In this document: piece after piece, positions 1 through 7,961 of the stretch
Position numbering within the stretch: the stretch's first letter is position 1
Layout of the letters: the number at the start of each line of letters is the position of its first letter
Origin: Calothrix sp. MO_192.B10
Lineage (GTDB): Bacteria > Cyanobacteriota > Cyanobacteriia > Cyanobacteriales > Nostocaceae
Direction of reading: 5' to 3'
Length of the DNA stretch: 38,312 bases
NCBI GenBank assembly: GCA_030065055.1
Contig: JASJDS010000029.1
Span: forward strand, 1 to 38,312
The notes under the pieces: generated by a model
What the model was told of the DNA's origin: nothing
Seen by the model: the letters and a program-made list of their open reading frames with translations, nothing else
Databases searched by the model: none
Made by a program: the position numbers and the translations under genes

Positions 1-87
1 ATTTCGCAATCTGAAAAAGTGTTTCACGTTGTGCAGCACGTCTTTAGACTGCGGAACAACATCAGCTTAGAATCCCCCGCGCTTTAA
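1..87 (+). pseudogene. Possible C-terminal end of a transposase (TnpB) gene entering from the left
   Basis: Frame 1 is open from the first base to a TAA at 85-87 and encodes 28 residues ending in LESPAL. The stop lies inside the hairpin of an IS200/IS605-type right end (67-105). In this IS group the tnpB frame commonly runs into the right-end hairpin, as the tnpB at the other end of this window does. The piece is too short to identify by itself, so the assignment rests on position next to the IS end. Confidence 0.3.
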
Positions 88-105
88 GCCGGGGTGAGTA
101 GTCAA
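67..105 (+). mobile_element. Right end of an IS200/IS605-type element
   Basis: The segment starts with GAATCCCCC, forms a hairpin (CCCCG and CGGGG arms around GCTTTAAGC) and ends in GTCAA. The right end of the tnpB element at 36853-36909 has the same layout: GAATCCCCC, hairpin, GGGG, purine-rich linker and GTCAA. IS200/IS605 ends are subterminal hairpins followed by a TCAA-type cleavage site. The body of the element lies left of this window. It is joined directly to a decapitated Uma2 gene at 105/106. Confidence 0.6.
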
Positions 106-633
106 GCTGCCGGAAACTTAACAATTTATTATAGTCAGAAAAAACGTAAAACCGAAGACTTCCGGGGGCCAGACTTTTTTGTAGTGCTAGACACAGAACG
201 CAAAGTCCGTAAAAGTTGGGTTGTTTGGGAAGAAGATGGTAAATATCCCCACGTAATTTTGGAAATTCTTTCCGAATCAACCGCCAATACCGATAGAGAG
301 TTAAAGAAAAAACTTTATCAAGATACCTTCCGCACTCCGGATTATTTTTGGTTCGATCCCTATACCCTAGAATTTGCTGGGTTTCATTTAGTAGATGGTA
401 AATATCAGCCTTTAGAACCCAACGAGCAAGGACATTTATGGAGTAGACAGTTAGAGCTGTATCTGGGCATTCATGAAGGATTGTTACGATTTTTCACATC
501 GTCAGATGAGTTAGTTCCCACACCAGAAGAAATCGCAGAATATGAGCGTCAGCAAAAAGAAGTTGCTCAAGAACGAGCAGAAAAATTGGCTGCTAAGTTG
601 CGAGAGTTAAATATTGACCCAGATACAATTTAA
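94..633 (+). CDS. Uma2 family (DUF820) putative nuclease, 5'-truncated by an IS
   Basis: Uma2 proteins are PD-(D/E)XK-fold, probably DNA-acting proteins that are greatly expanded in cyanobacteria; their cellular role is unproven. The core is visible: GNLTIYYS, then PDFFVVLD (the Asp of the fold) and VILEILSEST (the Glu-containing strand), then FWFDPYTLEFAGF and a charged C-terminal helix ending KLRELNIDPDTI, as in the Uma2 protein at 29718-30464. Compared with that paralogue, roughly 60 N-terminal residues before the GNLTIYYS strand are missing. The frame instead begins at a GTG inside the IS right end, so the first four codons are IS sequence. The native start must lie left of the element or be deleted. 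It is probably non-functional, but the open frame is otherwise intact and converges on the FHA gene with a 4-bp overlap. Confidence 0.8.
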   Translation: MSSQAAGNLTIYYSQKKRKTEDFRGPDFFVVLDTERKVRKSWVVWEEDGKYPHVILEILSESTANTDRELKKKLYQDTFRTPDYFWFDPYTLEFAGFHLVDGKYQPLEPNEQGHLWSRQLELYLGIHEGLLRFFTSSDELVPTPEEIAEYERQQKEVAQERAEKLAAKLRELNIDPDTI

Positions 634-1133
634 TCTTCAAAATCCTCAGTCATACCGGGATTAATCAAAGTAATGTCATATTCACTAGAATCAGTATGGG
701 TTATCGAGTCAGGATCTTTTTGAAGTAAGTAATAAATCGCTCGTACCTGAGGACCAAAGACAACTTCATCTTCATTTTGCAAATCGTGAGCCGATATCTT
801 TCGTCCATTAATCATCAAACCATTGGCACTAGTTTTACCCTTACCATCGCCATCAACAATCCGATAATAATAAGTCTGGGGATCATCTTGCCTTGCCAAC
901 CTAACTAATGTCGCATGACGGCGAGATACAAACTGAGATATGAGGCGGATATCACTATGTTTGTCCCTACCAATGGTATATATGGGGTGTATGAGGTTAA
1001 ATTCTTTTCTTCCTCGATCATCCTCAACGATCAATAGATGGTTGTGATTATTTTCTTGTACCATTGACAAATTATAGTTATTTTCAATATGACTATTATT
1101 AATTAAGATTTGTTGGTCTTTTTTTGTACTCAT
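630..1133 (-). CDS. FHA domain protein
   Basis: This 167-residue protein consists mainly of one forkhead-associated domain, a phosphothreonine-peptide binding fold. The signature residues are visible in order: IYTIGRDKHSDIRL (the conserved GR), then FVSRRHATL (S-x-RH), then SANGLMINGRKI (the NG turn) and the closing DEVVFG strand. About 45 residues precede the domain and an acidic tail ends in MTEDFED. There is no membrane segment or second domain, so it is probably a soluble adaptor that reads Ser/Thr kinase output. Its target cannot be told from the neighbours. The 3' end overlaps the convergent Uma2 remnant by 4 bp. Confidence 0.88.
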   Translation of the reverse strand: MSTKKDQQILINNSHIENNYNLSMVQENNHNHLLIVEDDRGRKEFNLIHPIYTIGRDKHSDIRLISQFVSRRHATLVRLARQDDPQTYYYRIVDGDGKGKTSANGLMINGRKISAHDLQNEDEVVFGPQVRAIYYLLQKDPDSITHTDSSEYDITLINPGMTEDFED

Positions 1134-1731
1134 TGCTTATATTACTATTTATAAACCTGCCTCCCAATCGAGAACAGGAGCTTTGCAACAGGGAACAGGT
1201 CAAAACATAACGAAGAAAAAGTAACTTAGAATAGGTAACAGCATGGGATTTGGTGATAAAACCCGATCCAGAAAAAGACGTAGTTGCAATTGAAATCATG
1301 TTTCGCCAAGTAATTTGTGAATACTCGGTAATATTGATAACAATTGACTCTCGATTTAGTTTAACTGAAATCCAGCATAGATGGCTAAAACCAATACCAG
1401 CAACTCGACATCACCAGAAGTGATAAGCTGTTAAGCGTCTAAATTGTATACATAAAGCGGGTAGGATGCCCGCACTACAATCACCTGATTTTTTTACTTT
1501 ATACAATTTAGCTGCGTGTTAACTTAAAACAAGGCAGTTCCGATGAAAAAATTAAGTCTGTAGACTCGTAGGAGCTTGCCGTAGGGGAGTGTGGGAAGTG
1601 AAGGAGGGAAGGAGTAGGGGCGGGGTTTCCCCGCCCGGAGTGTAGACGCGTATCCCTCACGGGACGCTTTGCGACTCAGCGGCTTCCCGTAGGGTAGGAG
1701 GGAAGGAGTGATGAATTAAAGACTGTCAACC
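1134..1731. other. Intergenic region with repeat debris and a short open frame
   Basis: No convincing gene was found. A GTG-initiated frame of 56 codons at 1253-1423 (plus strand, begins MIKPDPEKDVVAIEIM) reads like a protein fragment, but I recognise no family and see no good ribosome binding site. Around 1618-1640 a GC-rich perfect hairpin (GGGCGGGG, TTT, CCCCGCCC) is followed by a dispersed repeat ending in GGCTTCCCGTAGGGTA. Related GC-rich pieces recur around 3010-3160 and 27300-27660. Confidence 0.4.
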
Positions 1732-1923
1732 ATCACCTCATCACCCCATCACCCCATCACCTCATCACCTCATCAACCCATCATCCCATCACCTCATCAC
1801 CCCATCACCTCATCACCCCATCACCCCATCATCCCATCACCTCATCACCCCATCACCCCATCATCCCATCACCTCATCACCCCATCACCTCATCACCTCA
1901 TCACCTCATCATCCCATCACCTC
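1732..1923. repeat. 8-bp tandem repeat array, 24 units
   Basis: The array holds 24 consecutive units of 8 bp with the form ATCACCYC. Most are ATCACCTC or ATCACCCC, with ATCATCCC and one ATCAACCC as variants. The array is exact in phase over 192 bp. Because 8 is not a multiple of three, it cannot be a coding repeat. It belongs to the cyanobacterial short tandemly repeated repetitive sequences (STRR). Confidence 0.95.
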
Positions 1924-2170
1924 TTTCAAGGGTGATCGATTTGCGAACAATTTGATTAATTGTGCGTCTTCACGTTCATCCATAACTGCTCATTATACAT
2001 ATGAAAGCTATAATAAATACTGAATAAAAACGAAACTACCATAGATGATTGTAATGCTTTCCGCTTCATAATATACCCATCTATAGATGAAATATATCAG
2101 AAACAATATTCAAAAAACACCGTCACTCATTACACACACACATCATAGAAATATAATAAGGACTGCTGTT

Positions 2171-2836
2171 ATGATTTCCTGGCATCGTTGTAAATCTGGA
2201 ACTGCTGCTCTCATGGCAATGGCTATTTCAACTGGTGCCATTGTCCCTATATTGCTTCCCTCCCCTGCAACTGCACAAATATTTCCTAACCAGTTTAGAA
2301 GAATTGCTATTAGTAGGGGTGCGGTAATACCTACCAAATATCCAAAAGATAAAATTATTGTGACTCCCAAAGAGACAAAATCAATTGAATTGGAGATACC
2401 CAATAACATTATTGACAACAACGGACAGGTATTAATCCCTGCTAATAGTAAGATTAAAGGAAAATTAGAACCTGCAACTCTTAATGGAGAAGAAGGCTCT
2501 CAATTTGTAGCGGATGAACTGATATTTCCTGATGGTAGACGGCAGAATATAGATGCTGTATCGAATATTATTAACAGAAAGGAAACTATTCGCAAAGGTG
2601 TTAGTACTGGCAAAATTTTAGAAGGTGCAGCAGTCGGTGCAGGTGCTGCGGCTTTGATTTCATTAATTACAGGTGACAAAAAAATTAATGTTTGGGAACT
2701 TTTAGCTGGTAGTGGTTTAGGTGCAGCCGCAAGTACAGTGCTGAGAAAAAAGAAAGTAACAGTGTTGGTGATTGAGCCTAATAAAGGTGATTTAGATGTG
2801 AGTCTACGCTCTGATTTTGTGATTCCCAATAGATAA
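2171..2836 (+). CDS. Exported glycine-zipper protein, paralogue of the SLH protein's C-terminus
   Basis: The product has 221 residues. The frame is open from an ATG at 2087, but I choose the ATG at 2171. It has AAGGA eight bases upstream, and it places a signal peptide at the N-terminus: basic residues, a long hydrophobic stretch, then a cut near PATAQ. The mature part is clearly homologous to residues about 240-416 of the protein at 3553-4803. Shared marks are [VA]IP[TV]KYxK, VLIPAxS, GSQFVA, ETIRKG[VT]ST, a Gly/Ala-rich pair of helices (GAAVGAGAAALIS and GSGLGAAAS), then KKKV. It lacks SLH repeats. The Gly/Ala-rich helices resemble glycine-zipper membrane segments, so an outer-membrane or periplasmic location is inferred. 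Function is unknown. Confidence 0.8.
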   Translation: MISWHRCKSGTAALMAMAISTGAIVPILLPSPATAQIFPNQFRRIAISRGAVIPTKYPKDKIIVTPKETKSIELEIPNNIIDNNGQVLIPANSKIKGKLEPATLNGEEGSQFVADELIFPDGRRQNIDAVSNIINRKETIRKGVSTGKILEGAAVGAGAAALISLITGDKKINVWELLAGSGLGAAASTVLRKKKVTVLVIEPNKGDLDVSLRSDFVIPNR

Positions 2837-3552
2837 ATTAGATTATTTTTCTGTGTTGCAATCGCGGAAGCACTGACTTCGAGGTTCGCTCATTTGATTC
2901 CACTACATAAATCTGTTGGAAAATTGACTTTATCAGTTATAAATACCATTGGGGTTTCTGTTTCAGGAACCCCAAATTCATTCACAGTTGTCAGTTATAG
3001 CGCTACGCGCTAGGGAACAGGGAACTCTTAACAGGGAACAGGGAATAGCTGGCTGTCAAAGGGTTTGCTGGATTTAGAAATGTCCGCGCCCCGTCAGGCG
3101 TAGTGCTATATCAGTTAGCCCTCCTGCACTCTTGTGCTGCGCTCTAAGGGTCGCTATGCCGTAGGCTTTACACTGATTTAATTCTATAGCCTTGTTTTCC
3201 CAGTCTCTCATTCTATTACTCAATAGGTATTCTCGTTGATGCAAAAAGATACTATTTTCGTTTCCATATTCCTGAGAGTATCTACGGATAAGCAACAAGG
3301 ATATTCTCACACTACATATTATTAATAATTCAGAATATTTTCGTATTGTTATGCAACTATTTTTCTAATTTTGCGTCTGGGATACATAGGAAGATTGATT
3401 GATTAAATGATGCCTCACAACAAAATAGATTAACTGTATTAATAGCAGATAAAAATAACGCTATTTGATATGGTTGGGGAAACTTTTTGTTACTACCAAA
3501 GTCCAGTAAATTAACAAAAAAATAATCTAATTTATCAAGAGGAATTAAGTCA
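2837..3552. other. Intergenic region between the two paralogues
   Basis: There is a hairpin TTGGGGTT/AACCCCAA at about 2949-2976 without a clear T run. Short repeats of the AGGGAAC type and GC-rich dispersed repeat fragments lie at about 3000-3190. A 78-codon minus-strand frame at 3074-3310 runs through this repeat material and is not credible. The last 200 bp are AT-rich and should hold the promoter of the SLH gene, but no clean -35/-10 pair stands out. Confidence 0.4.
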
Positions 3553-4803
3553 ATGTTGATGACTAAAAAAATCTACTCTGGATTTGCGACCTTCATGGCT
3601 GTAGGTGTGGCAGCAGGTACTATTGCTCCCTTAATTGCCCCTACCCCTTCATTCGCTCAAACAACTTTTAACGATGTTCAATCTAATTATTGGGCAGCAG
3701 AATTTATTCAAGAATTATCTCGACGGGGTATTATTGCTGGATTTCCTGATGGTAGTTTTCGTCCGGAAGAGGCAGTTACCAGGGCACAATTTGCTGCTAT
3801 GGTTCGTAAGGCTTTCCAAAAATCTCAAGAGCGTCAAGCAATTTCTTTTGTAGATGTCTCTAGTAATTCCTGGGCGTATAGTGCAATTCGAGAAGCATAT
3901 ACCACGGGTTTCTTGGCAGGATACCCAGGTAATGTTTTTCGTCCCAATGAAAATATTCCCCGGCAACAGGTGTTAGTTGCCCTTGCCAATGGCTTGGACT
4001 ACACCGCGAGCAATAATGCTGAAGATACCCTGCAATATTATAATGATGCTTTTAGAATTGCTGGTTATGCTCGCGCTCCCATTGCTGCTGCAACAGAGAA
4101 GCAAATTGTGGTTAACTATCCCAATGTTAAGTTTCTCAATCCCACAAGAACAGCAACTAGGGCAGATGTGGCAGCTTTTATTTACCAAGCATTAGTCAGT
4201 AATAATCAAGTATCAGCCATTAACTCTCCCTACATCGTTGCTCTTACTGATACTACCCCATCTCAACCCCTGTCAGTTATTATTCCTGAAGGAACTGCCA
4301 TCCCTGTCAAATATGACAAAGCGAAAAAGATTCTAGTCACAAAAAATGAAACTGCTCCTTTAACCCTCACTGTGTCTCAGAATGTGATTACAGACCAAGG
4401 GGATGTGTTAATTCCCGCAGGTAGCCAAGTTGTGGGAGAACTGAAACCCGTCAAAGACCAAGGTGGCTCTCAGTTTGTTGCTGAAAAACTAGTATTAACC
4501 ACCGGACAGGAATATAAAATCAATGCAACTTCTGAGGTAATTACCAACACAGAAACCATCAGGAAAGGAACTAGTACTCGTGCAATTATCAAGAATGCTG
4601 CCTTTGGTGCAGGTGCAGCCGCAGCCGTATCCGCAGTTACCGGCGATCGCGCGATCGCTACAGAGGAAGTTCTTGGTGGTGCTGGTATTGGGGCTTTAGT
4701 GGGTTTATTCTTTGGTAAAAAGAAAGTTGATTTAATCGCCATCGACCCCAACACCGACTTACAAATGACCATCGGACAAAATTTGCAGATTTCTCTGAGG
4801 TAG
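3553..4803 (+). CDS. SLH-domain exported protein
   Basis: The product has 416 residues with an N-terminal signal peptide ending near PSFAQT. Three S-layer-homology repeats follow: FNDVQSNYWAAEFI...FRPEEAVTRAQFA, FVDVSSNSWAYSAI...FRPNENIPRQQVL, and a more divergent YNDAFRIAGYA...LNPTRTATRADVAAF. SLH domains in cyanobacteria typically tether outer-membrane proteins to peptidoglycan-linked polymers. The C-terminal ~180 residues are not a porin barrel but the glycine-zipper domain shared with the protein at 2171-2836. The ATG at 3553 has AAGAGGA nine bases upstream. A likely role is an envelope-anchored structural or stress protein; the exact function is unknown. The stop codon is followed within a few bases by a heptamer repeat array. 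Confidence 0.9.
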   Translation: MLMTKKIYSGFATFMAVGVAAGTIAPLIAPTPSFAQTTFNDVQSNYWAAEFIQELSRRGIIAGFPDGSFRPEEAVTRAQFAAMVRKAFQKSQERQAISFVDVSSNSWAYSAIREAYTTGFLAGYPGNVFRPNENIPRQQVLVALANGLDYTASNNAEDTLQYYNDAFRIAGYARAPIAAATEKQIVVNYPNVKFLNPTRTATRADVAAFIYQALVSNNQVSAINSPYIVALTDTTPSQPLSVIIPEGTAIPVKYDKAKKILVTKNETAPLTLTVSQNVITDQGDVLIPAGSQVVGELKPVKDQGGSQFVAEKLVLTTGQEYKINATSEVITNTETIRKGTSTRAIIKNAAFGAGAAAAVSAVTGDRAIATEEVLGGAGIGALVGLFFGKKKVDLIAIDPNTDLQMTIGQNLQISLR

Positions 4804-4930
4804 TTGTTAGTTGTTAGTTGTTAGTTGTTAGTTGATGGTTGATGGTTGACAGTTGACAGTTGATGGTTGACGGTTGACGGTTGAAAGTTTAATTCTTTCA
4901 CTCCTTCACTCCTTCACTCCATCACTCCTT
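4802..4930. repeat. Composite STRR: heptamer block, linker core, octamer block
   Basis: From left to right there are four to five GTTAGTT heptamers, GATGGTT/GACAGTT/GACGGTT variants, a non-repetitive linker (GAAAGTTTAATTC), then TTCACTCC octamers. A 39-bp stretch across the linker (4866-4904) recurs exactly, inverted, at 13294-13332, where the same block order is seen on the other strand. The octamer block runs into the 3' end of the histidine kinase gene and supplies its stop codon. Confidence 0.9.
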
Positions 4931-6242
4931 CACTCCTCTTCTCTGGTAACCAAATTACAAATGTAGTTCCTGGGGTTGATGATGATGCGATCGCATCATC
5001 CAGAGCAGGGCTGAAAACTTCGATTTTGCCCTGCATTTGCTCGATCAATTGTTTAGCTATAGCTAAACCTAAACCTGTCCCTGGAATCGCAGTTTGAGCC
5101 TGAACCCCCCGATAATATCGTTCGCCAATATGCTCTAAATCTTCAGTGGGAATGCCTGGACCAGTATCGCTAATTGCTATACCCTGAAAATTAGCTTGTT
5201 TTTGTCCGGTCTGAATTATAATCTTGCCACCACTGGGAGTGTATTTCAAAGCATTGTCAATAATGTTATTTAAAACTTCTATTAATGCTTTTTGGTTGAC
5301 TCGAACCGGGGCTAAATTCGGACGTATTTCTGTGATTATTTGAAGATTCCGATCCTGTGCTATTGCCTTAGCCGATAGTAACAAAGGCTCTAATATCTCT
5401 AGTAAATTACAATCAGTTTCTTTCTCTCCTACTCCTGGTAATAATAGTGGTAATTGTGTCTGGTTTTGGACAGTTGCTTCTACAAGCACCTCGTTTTTTT
5501 CTGGTAACTTGAGATGGGCTAAGTCTTCTGGTGTCAGGTCAATTACTTCATCAAACTTTTGCAATAATTCTTGTAGGCGATCGCTTTCTCTGACAATGCT
5601 TGCCGCCACATCCCCATTGGCATCCCCTGGACGCAATCGCTTCATTAATAACTTGCCAAAGGTACGCAATGCTGTCAGTGGATTGCGAAATTGGTGCAAT
5701 AAATTATCAAGTAAATCCTGCTGTTGTTCTTGCAGAATTTGTTGTTGGTGTAACTGTTGCTGTAACCACATCCGCCGCCGATCCAAAATACAAGCGATCG
5801 CCAGGGTTTGAGCAATACGTTCAACTTCGCAGCGTTCTTGCTCATTCCACGGGCGATCGCCCCTCGCAGTCACCAACAACCCCATCATCAAACCTTCACT
5901 AATTAAAGGTAAAACAATTTGATCCTCACTCAGCACAGATTCTGTTTGTGAGTATTGTTTGGTTTGAGGGGGCAACTCAGACTCTCCTAACGGTTCCTCC
6001 AAAGTTCCTGGACTTAATAAATTTTGCCTTAACTGAGGCAACCCCAAAGGATTAAACCCTTGTCTTAAGGTGGCTGTTTCTGGATAAATCACAATGGGTA
6101 TCAACTGTGGCTCATTAGTTGGCGCTTCTGCCAATTCTTGCGTTAAATACACAATGCTTAAAGAAGCTCCCAACCCTTGACCCAACAAAGCCATCTGTTC
6201 TCGACAAAGAGCAATAAACTCAGAACTGGCAGAAATTAACAT
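4914..6242 (-). CDS. Sensor histidine kinase, GAF-like N-terminus
   Basis: The product has 442 residues and no transmembrane segment, so it is a cytoplasmic two-component kinase. Residues about 1-155 look like a degenerate GAF sensor module. A Gln-rich coiled linker (160-178) leads to the dimerisation/phosphoacceptor helix with LLHQFRNPLTALRTF, where His183 is the phosphorylation site. The ATP-binding domain shows the N box (NNIIDNALKY, ~325-333), the G1 box (SDTGPGIP, ~358-365) and the G2 box (GTGLGLA, ~388-394). No response regulator is adjacent, so it is an orphan kinase. The last residues (EGVME) and the stop are encoded by TTCACTCC/ATCACTCC octamers of the neighbouring repeat, so the native C-terminus has been altered by repeat invasion or was formed by it. 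Confidence 0.92.
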   Translation of the reverse strand: MLISASSEFIALCREQMALLGQGLGASLSIVYLTQELAEAPTNEPQLIPIVIYPETATLRQGFNPLGLPQLRQNLLSPGTLEEPLGESELPPQTKQYSQTESVLSEDQIVLPLISEGLMMGLLVTARGDRPWNEQERCEVERIAQTLAIACILDRRRMWLQQQLHQQQILQEQQQDLLDNLLHQFRNPLTALRTFGKLLMKRLRPGDANGDVAASIVRESDRLQELLQKFDEVIDLTPEDLAHLKLPEKNEVLVEATVQNQTQLPLLLPGVGEKETDCNLLEILEPLLLSAKAIAQDRNLQIITEIRPNLAPVRVNQKALIEVLNNIIDNALKYTPSGGKIIIQTGQKQANFQGIAISDTGPGIPTEDLEHIGERYYRGVQAQTAIPGTGLGLAIAKQLIEQMQGKIEVFSPALDDAIASSSTPGTTFVIWLPEKRSEGVME

Positions 6243-6511
6243 TGGCAGTGCTATTGCTCGCTCACTAACTATAGTACTAAAGAAAAGTTCCGCAACTACA
6301 AGTAGTTTTTATTTCACGAATTTCATAAAAATTACCCAAAGTTTACAAGTAATATCCAAATTACTTTGTCCCTACCTATTTAACTCACCATCTTTTTTAG
6401 ATGTATCAAAAGCTTAAACAACTATTGATTTTTTTGGCTAAAACTTTTATAATATCCACGGATTTTGTAGCTAAAACTACAATATGTAGTTTTCAAGAGG
6501 AGGACAATAGA

Positions 6512-6829
6512 TTGGCAAGGAGACGGAAGCGGAAAAGCCGTCGCCGCCAAGAAGGACGGCGAATCTTGGAGCACGTAGCTCAATATAGCATTGAAAGTGG
6601 TGAAGACAAACCTGTGACAGCAGCGAGAAAATTTATTCAAGCTGAGGGTATATTGCCACCTGCATTGCTACTAGTAAAACGGAACGAACACACTACGGAT
6701 CGTTACTTTTGGGCAGAAAAAGGTCTTTTTGGTGCCCAATATGTAGAAGAGAACCATTTCTTGTTTCCCAGCCTCAGAACACTAGAACCTGCCTCAGTGC
6801 CAGATGCCCTGGTTCTGAATGGTCGCTGA
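6512..6829 (+). CDS. DUF3155 family protein
   Basis: The frame is open from an ATG at 6401, but the family-like part begins with (M)ARRRKRKSRRRQEGRR. That matches a TTG at 6512, which has AGAGGAGGA eight bases upstream, the best ribosome binding site in the region. This gives 105 residues. The N-terminus is extremely basic. The body (SIESGEDKPVTAARKFIQAEGILPPALLLVKRNEHTTDRY, split by no gaps) matches DUF3155, a small conserved cyanobacterial family of unknown function; the basic N-terminus suggests nucleic-acid or ribosome binding, which is inference. It stands alone on the plus strand between the kinase and the candidate structured RNA. Confidence 0.85.
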   Translation: MARRRKRKSRRRQEGRRILEHVAQYSIESGEDKPVTAARKFIQAEGILPPALLLVKRNEHTTDRYFWAEKGLFGAQYVEENHFLFPSLRTLEPASVPDALVLNGR

Positions 6830-7025
6830 AACAATATACATGGCGATCTTAAATATTGAGTCTGGCTTTTGACAATGTATTAACTGGCAAAATCGCTCAG
6901 TTTATTCAAAAATCAACCTTTTTTTTATTTTGTAGCTAATTTGCCATTAGTGAGGGTTCTTTTGACTTGGGCAATAGAACCCTGTCAAAGCAGAATTGAT
7001 ACTAGTTGACTGTATATTGGTTCGG

Positions 7026-7225
7026 TTAATTTTTAGGGAGTGGGAGAGGCAGTTGTCTCCCTTGATTCAAAACACGGTTGCTATTTTAGCATAAGGGCGC
7101 GAACACAATAGAATTAGTGGCAAAATATTTAGCCATTATCTAGAGTTATATGTGTCGCTTGTCTAAGTTGGGTGATTCACAGGAATAGTATCCCTGCTTC
7201 TCCCATCTCTAATTCCCTCCCTATA
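7026..7225 (+). ncRNA. Candidate 6S-like structured RNA
   Basis: A segment of about 190 nt without an ORF folds on itself end to end. TGGGAGAGGCAG (7041-7052) pairs with CTGCTTCTCCCA (7194-7205), 11 Watson-Crick pairs plus one G-U, and AGGGAG/CTCCCT (7035-7040, 7217-7222) extends it. Inside are a large asymmetric bubble, an inner stem GCGA(A)CACA/TGTGTCGC (about 7098-7107 with 7151-7158) and an apical hairpin TAGTGGC/GCCATTA (7115-7121, 7131-7137). Closing stem, central bubble, then apical stem is the architecture and size of 6S RNA (ssrS/ssaA), the RNA polymerase decoy. TATATT at 7013-7018 could be its -10. A terminator lies 30 nt downstream. The strand is inferred from the -10 and the terminator. 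A different structured RNA is possible. Confidence 0.5.
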
Positions 7226-7252
7226 GCAGCCCTAAAACTAAATTAGAGCTTT

Positions 7253-7293
7253 AGAAGACCCTTGCTAGTTGTCAGCTGTTGGGTCTTCTTTTT
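7253..7293 (+). terminator. Intrinsic terminator
   Basis: There is a perfect 9-bp stem, AGAAGACCC (7253-7261) with GGGTCTTCT (7281-7289), a 19-nt loop and an immediate T run (with the stem's last T, five Ts at 7289-7293). It lies downstream of the candidate RNA on the plus strand. Confidence 0.8.
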
Positions 7294-7384
7294 ATAGCAA
7301 ATAATTGTTCTAGTGAAGAGCTTTATTTGCCCATCAAGCATCTTATCACTCTGTGATCAATAAGTAAAAAATTACAATTACTTA

Positions 7385-7909
7385 CTATATTTGCTTTAAC
7401 TGTAATGCCCTCTGTAATGCAATGAGTTCATCTCTATGGGCTATTACAGTAATTTTGCTGGATTCTGATTGATTGGTATTAGGAGACAACTTCAGCAATA
7501 CCTTCTCCAGCTTTCCAGCTTTTTTCCAATAAAAAATACCACTCACAGGGGATAGGACGATTATTCCCAAAAATAGTTGCAACAGACTAGGATAAAGCAA
7601 CGACAAAACCAGGGAAAGACAAAGCAAGCCAATGGCAGTCAAAATGCTCAAAAAGATGGCTAAAAACCAACTAGGTTGAACAAAGCCTTCAAAAGTCACT
7701 TGGTTTTCTTCTCGGTCTACCGCTGCCACTCGGTAGGACCGTAGTTGAAAATACTCCTGCAACTGATTCATGAGAGTGGTTTCGTCTTGCTCGCCTACAA
7801 AGTCTCGGCTTTGTAGGCGATCCTTCGTAGAAGCACGAATAAAAAAGAATAAACCAACGGCTAGCAACAAGGTGAGCAGCAAAGTAGATGGCAGAACAAC
7901 AGTACCCAT
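7385..7909 (-). CDS. CCB1-like cofactor assembly of complex C protein
   Basis: The product has 174 residues. An N-terminal membrane helix (STLLLTLLLAVGLFFFI) and a central pair of helices (about 85-130) flank a soluble loop, RDFVGEQDETTLMNQLQEYFQLRSYRVAAVDREENQVTFEGFV. This arrangement matches the family annotated as cofactor assembly of complex C subunit B (CCB1). In plastids CCB1 is needed for covalent attachment of haem ci to cytochrome b6; in cyanobacteria the same thylakoid role is presumed. Identification is from memory of the conserved loop and topology. The neighbours (PadR regulator, candidate 6S RNA) give no pathway information. Confidence 0.72.
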   Translation of the reverse strand: MGTVVLPSTLLLTLLLAVGLFFFIRASTKDRLQSRDFVGEQDETTLMNQLQEYFQLRSYRVAAVDREENQVTFEGFVQPSWFLAIFLSILTAIGLLCLSLVLSLLYPSLLQLFLGIIVLSPVSGIFYWKKAGKLEKVLLKLSPNTNQSESSKITVIAHRDELIALQRALQLKQI

Positions 7910-7961
7910 AGCGGATTCTTATTTTGTAAATGGAGGAGATTTGTTCATAATCAATTATTCG

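Noticed and set aside
1099-1299. 66-codon minus-strand frame upstream of the FHA gene
   Set aside because: It overlaps the FHA start in another frame, with a Ser/Leu-rich random-looking translation and no RBS.
1732-1923. CRISPR array
   Set aside because: The regularly spaced repeats are 8-bp tandem units without unique spacers, and there are no cas genes in the window.
3074-3310. 78-codon minus-strand frame between the two paralogues
   Set aside because: It runs through dispersed repeat sequence, has no recognisable domain and no ribosome binding site.
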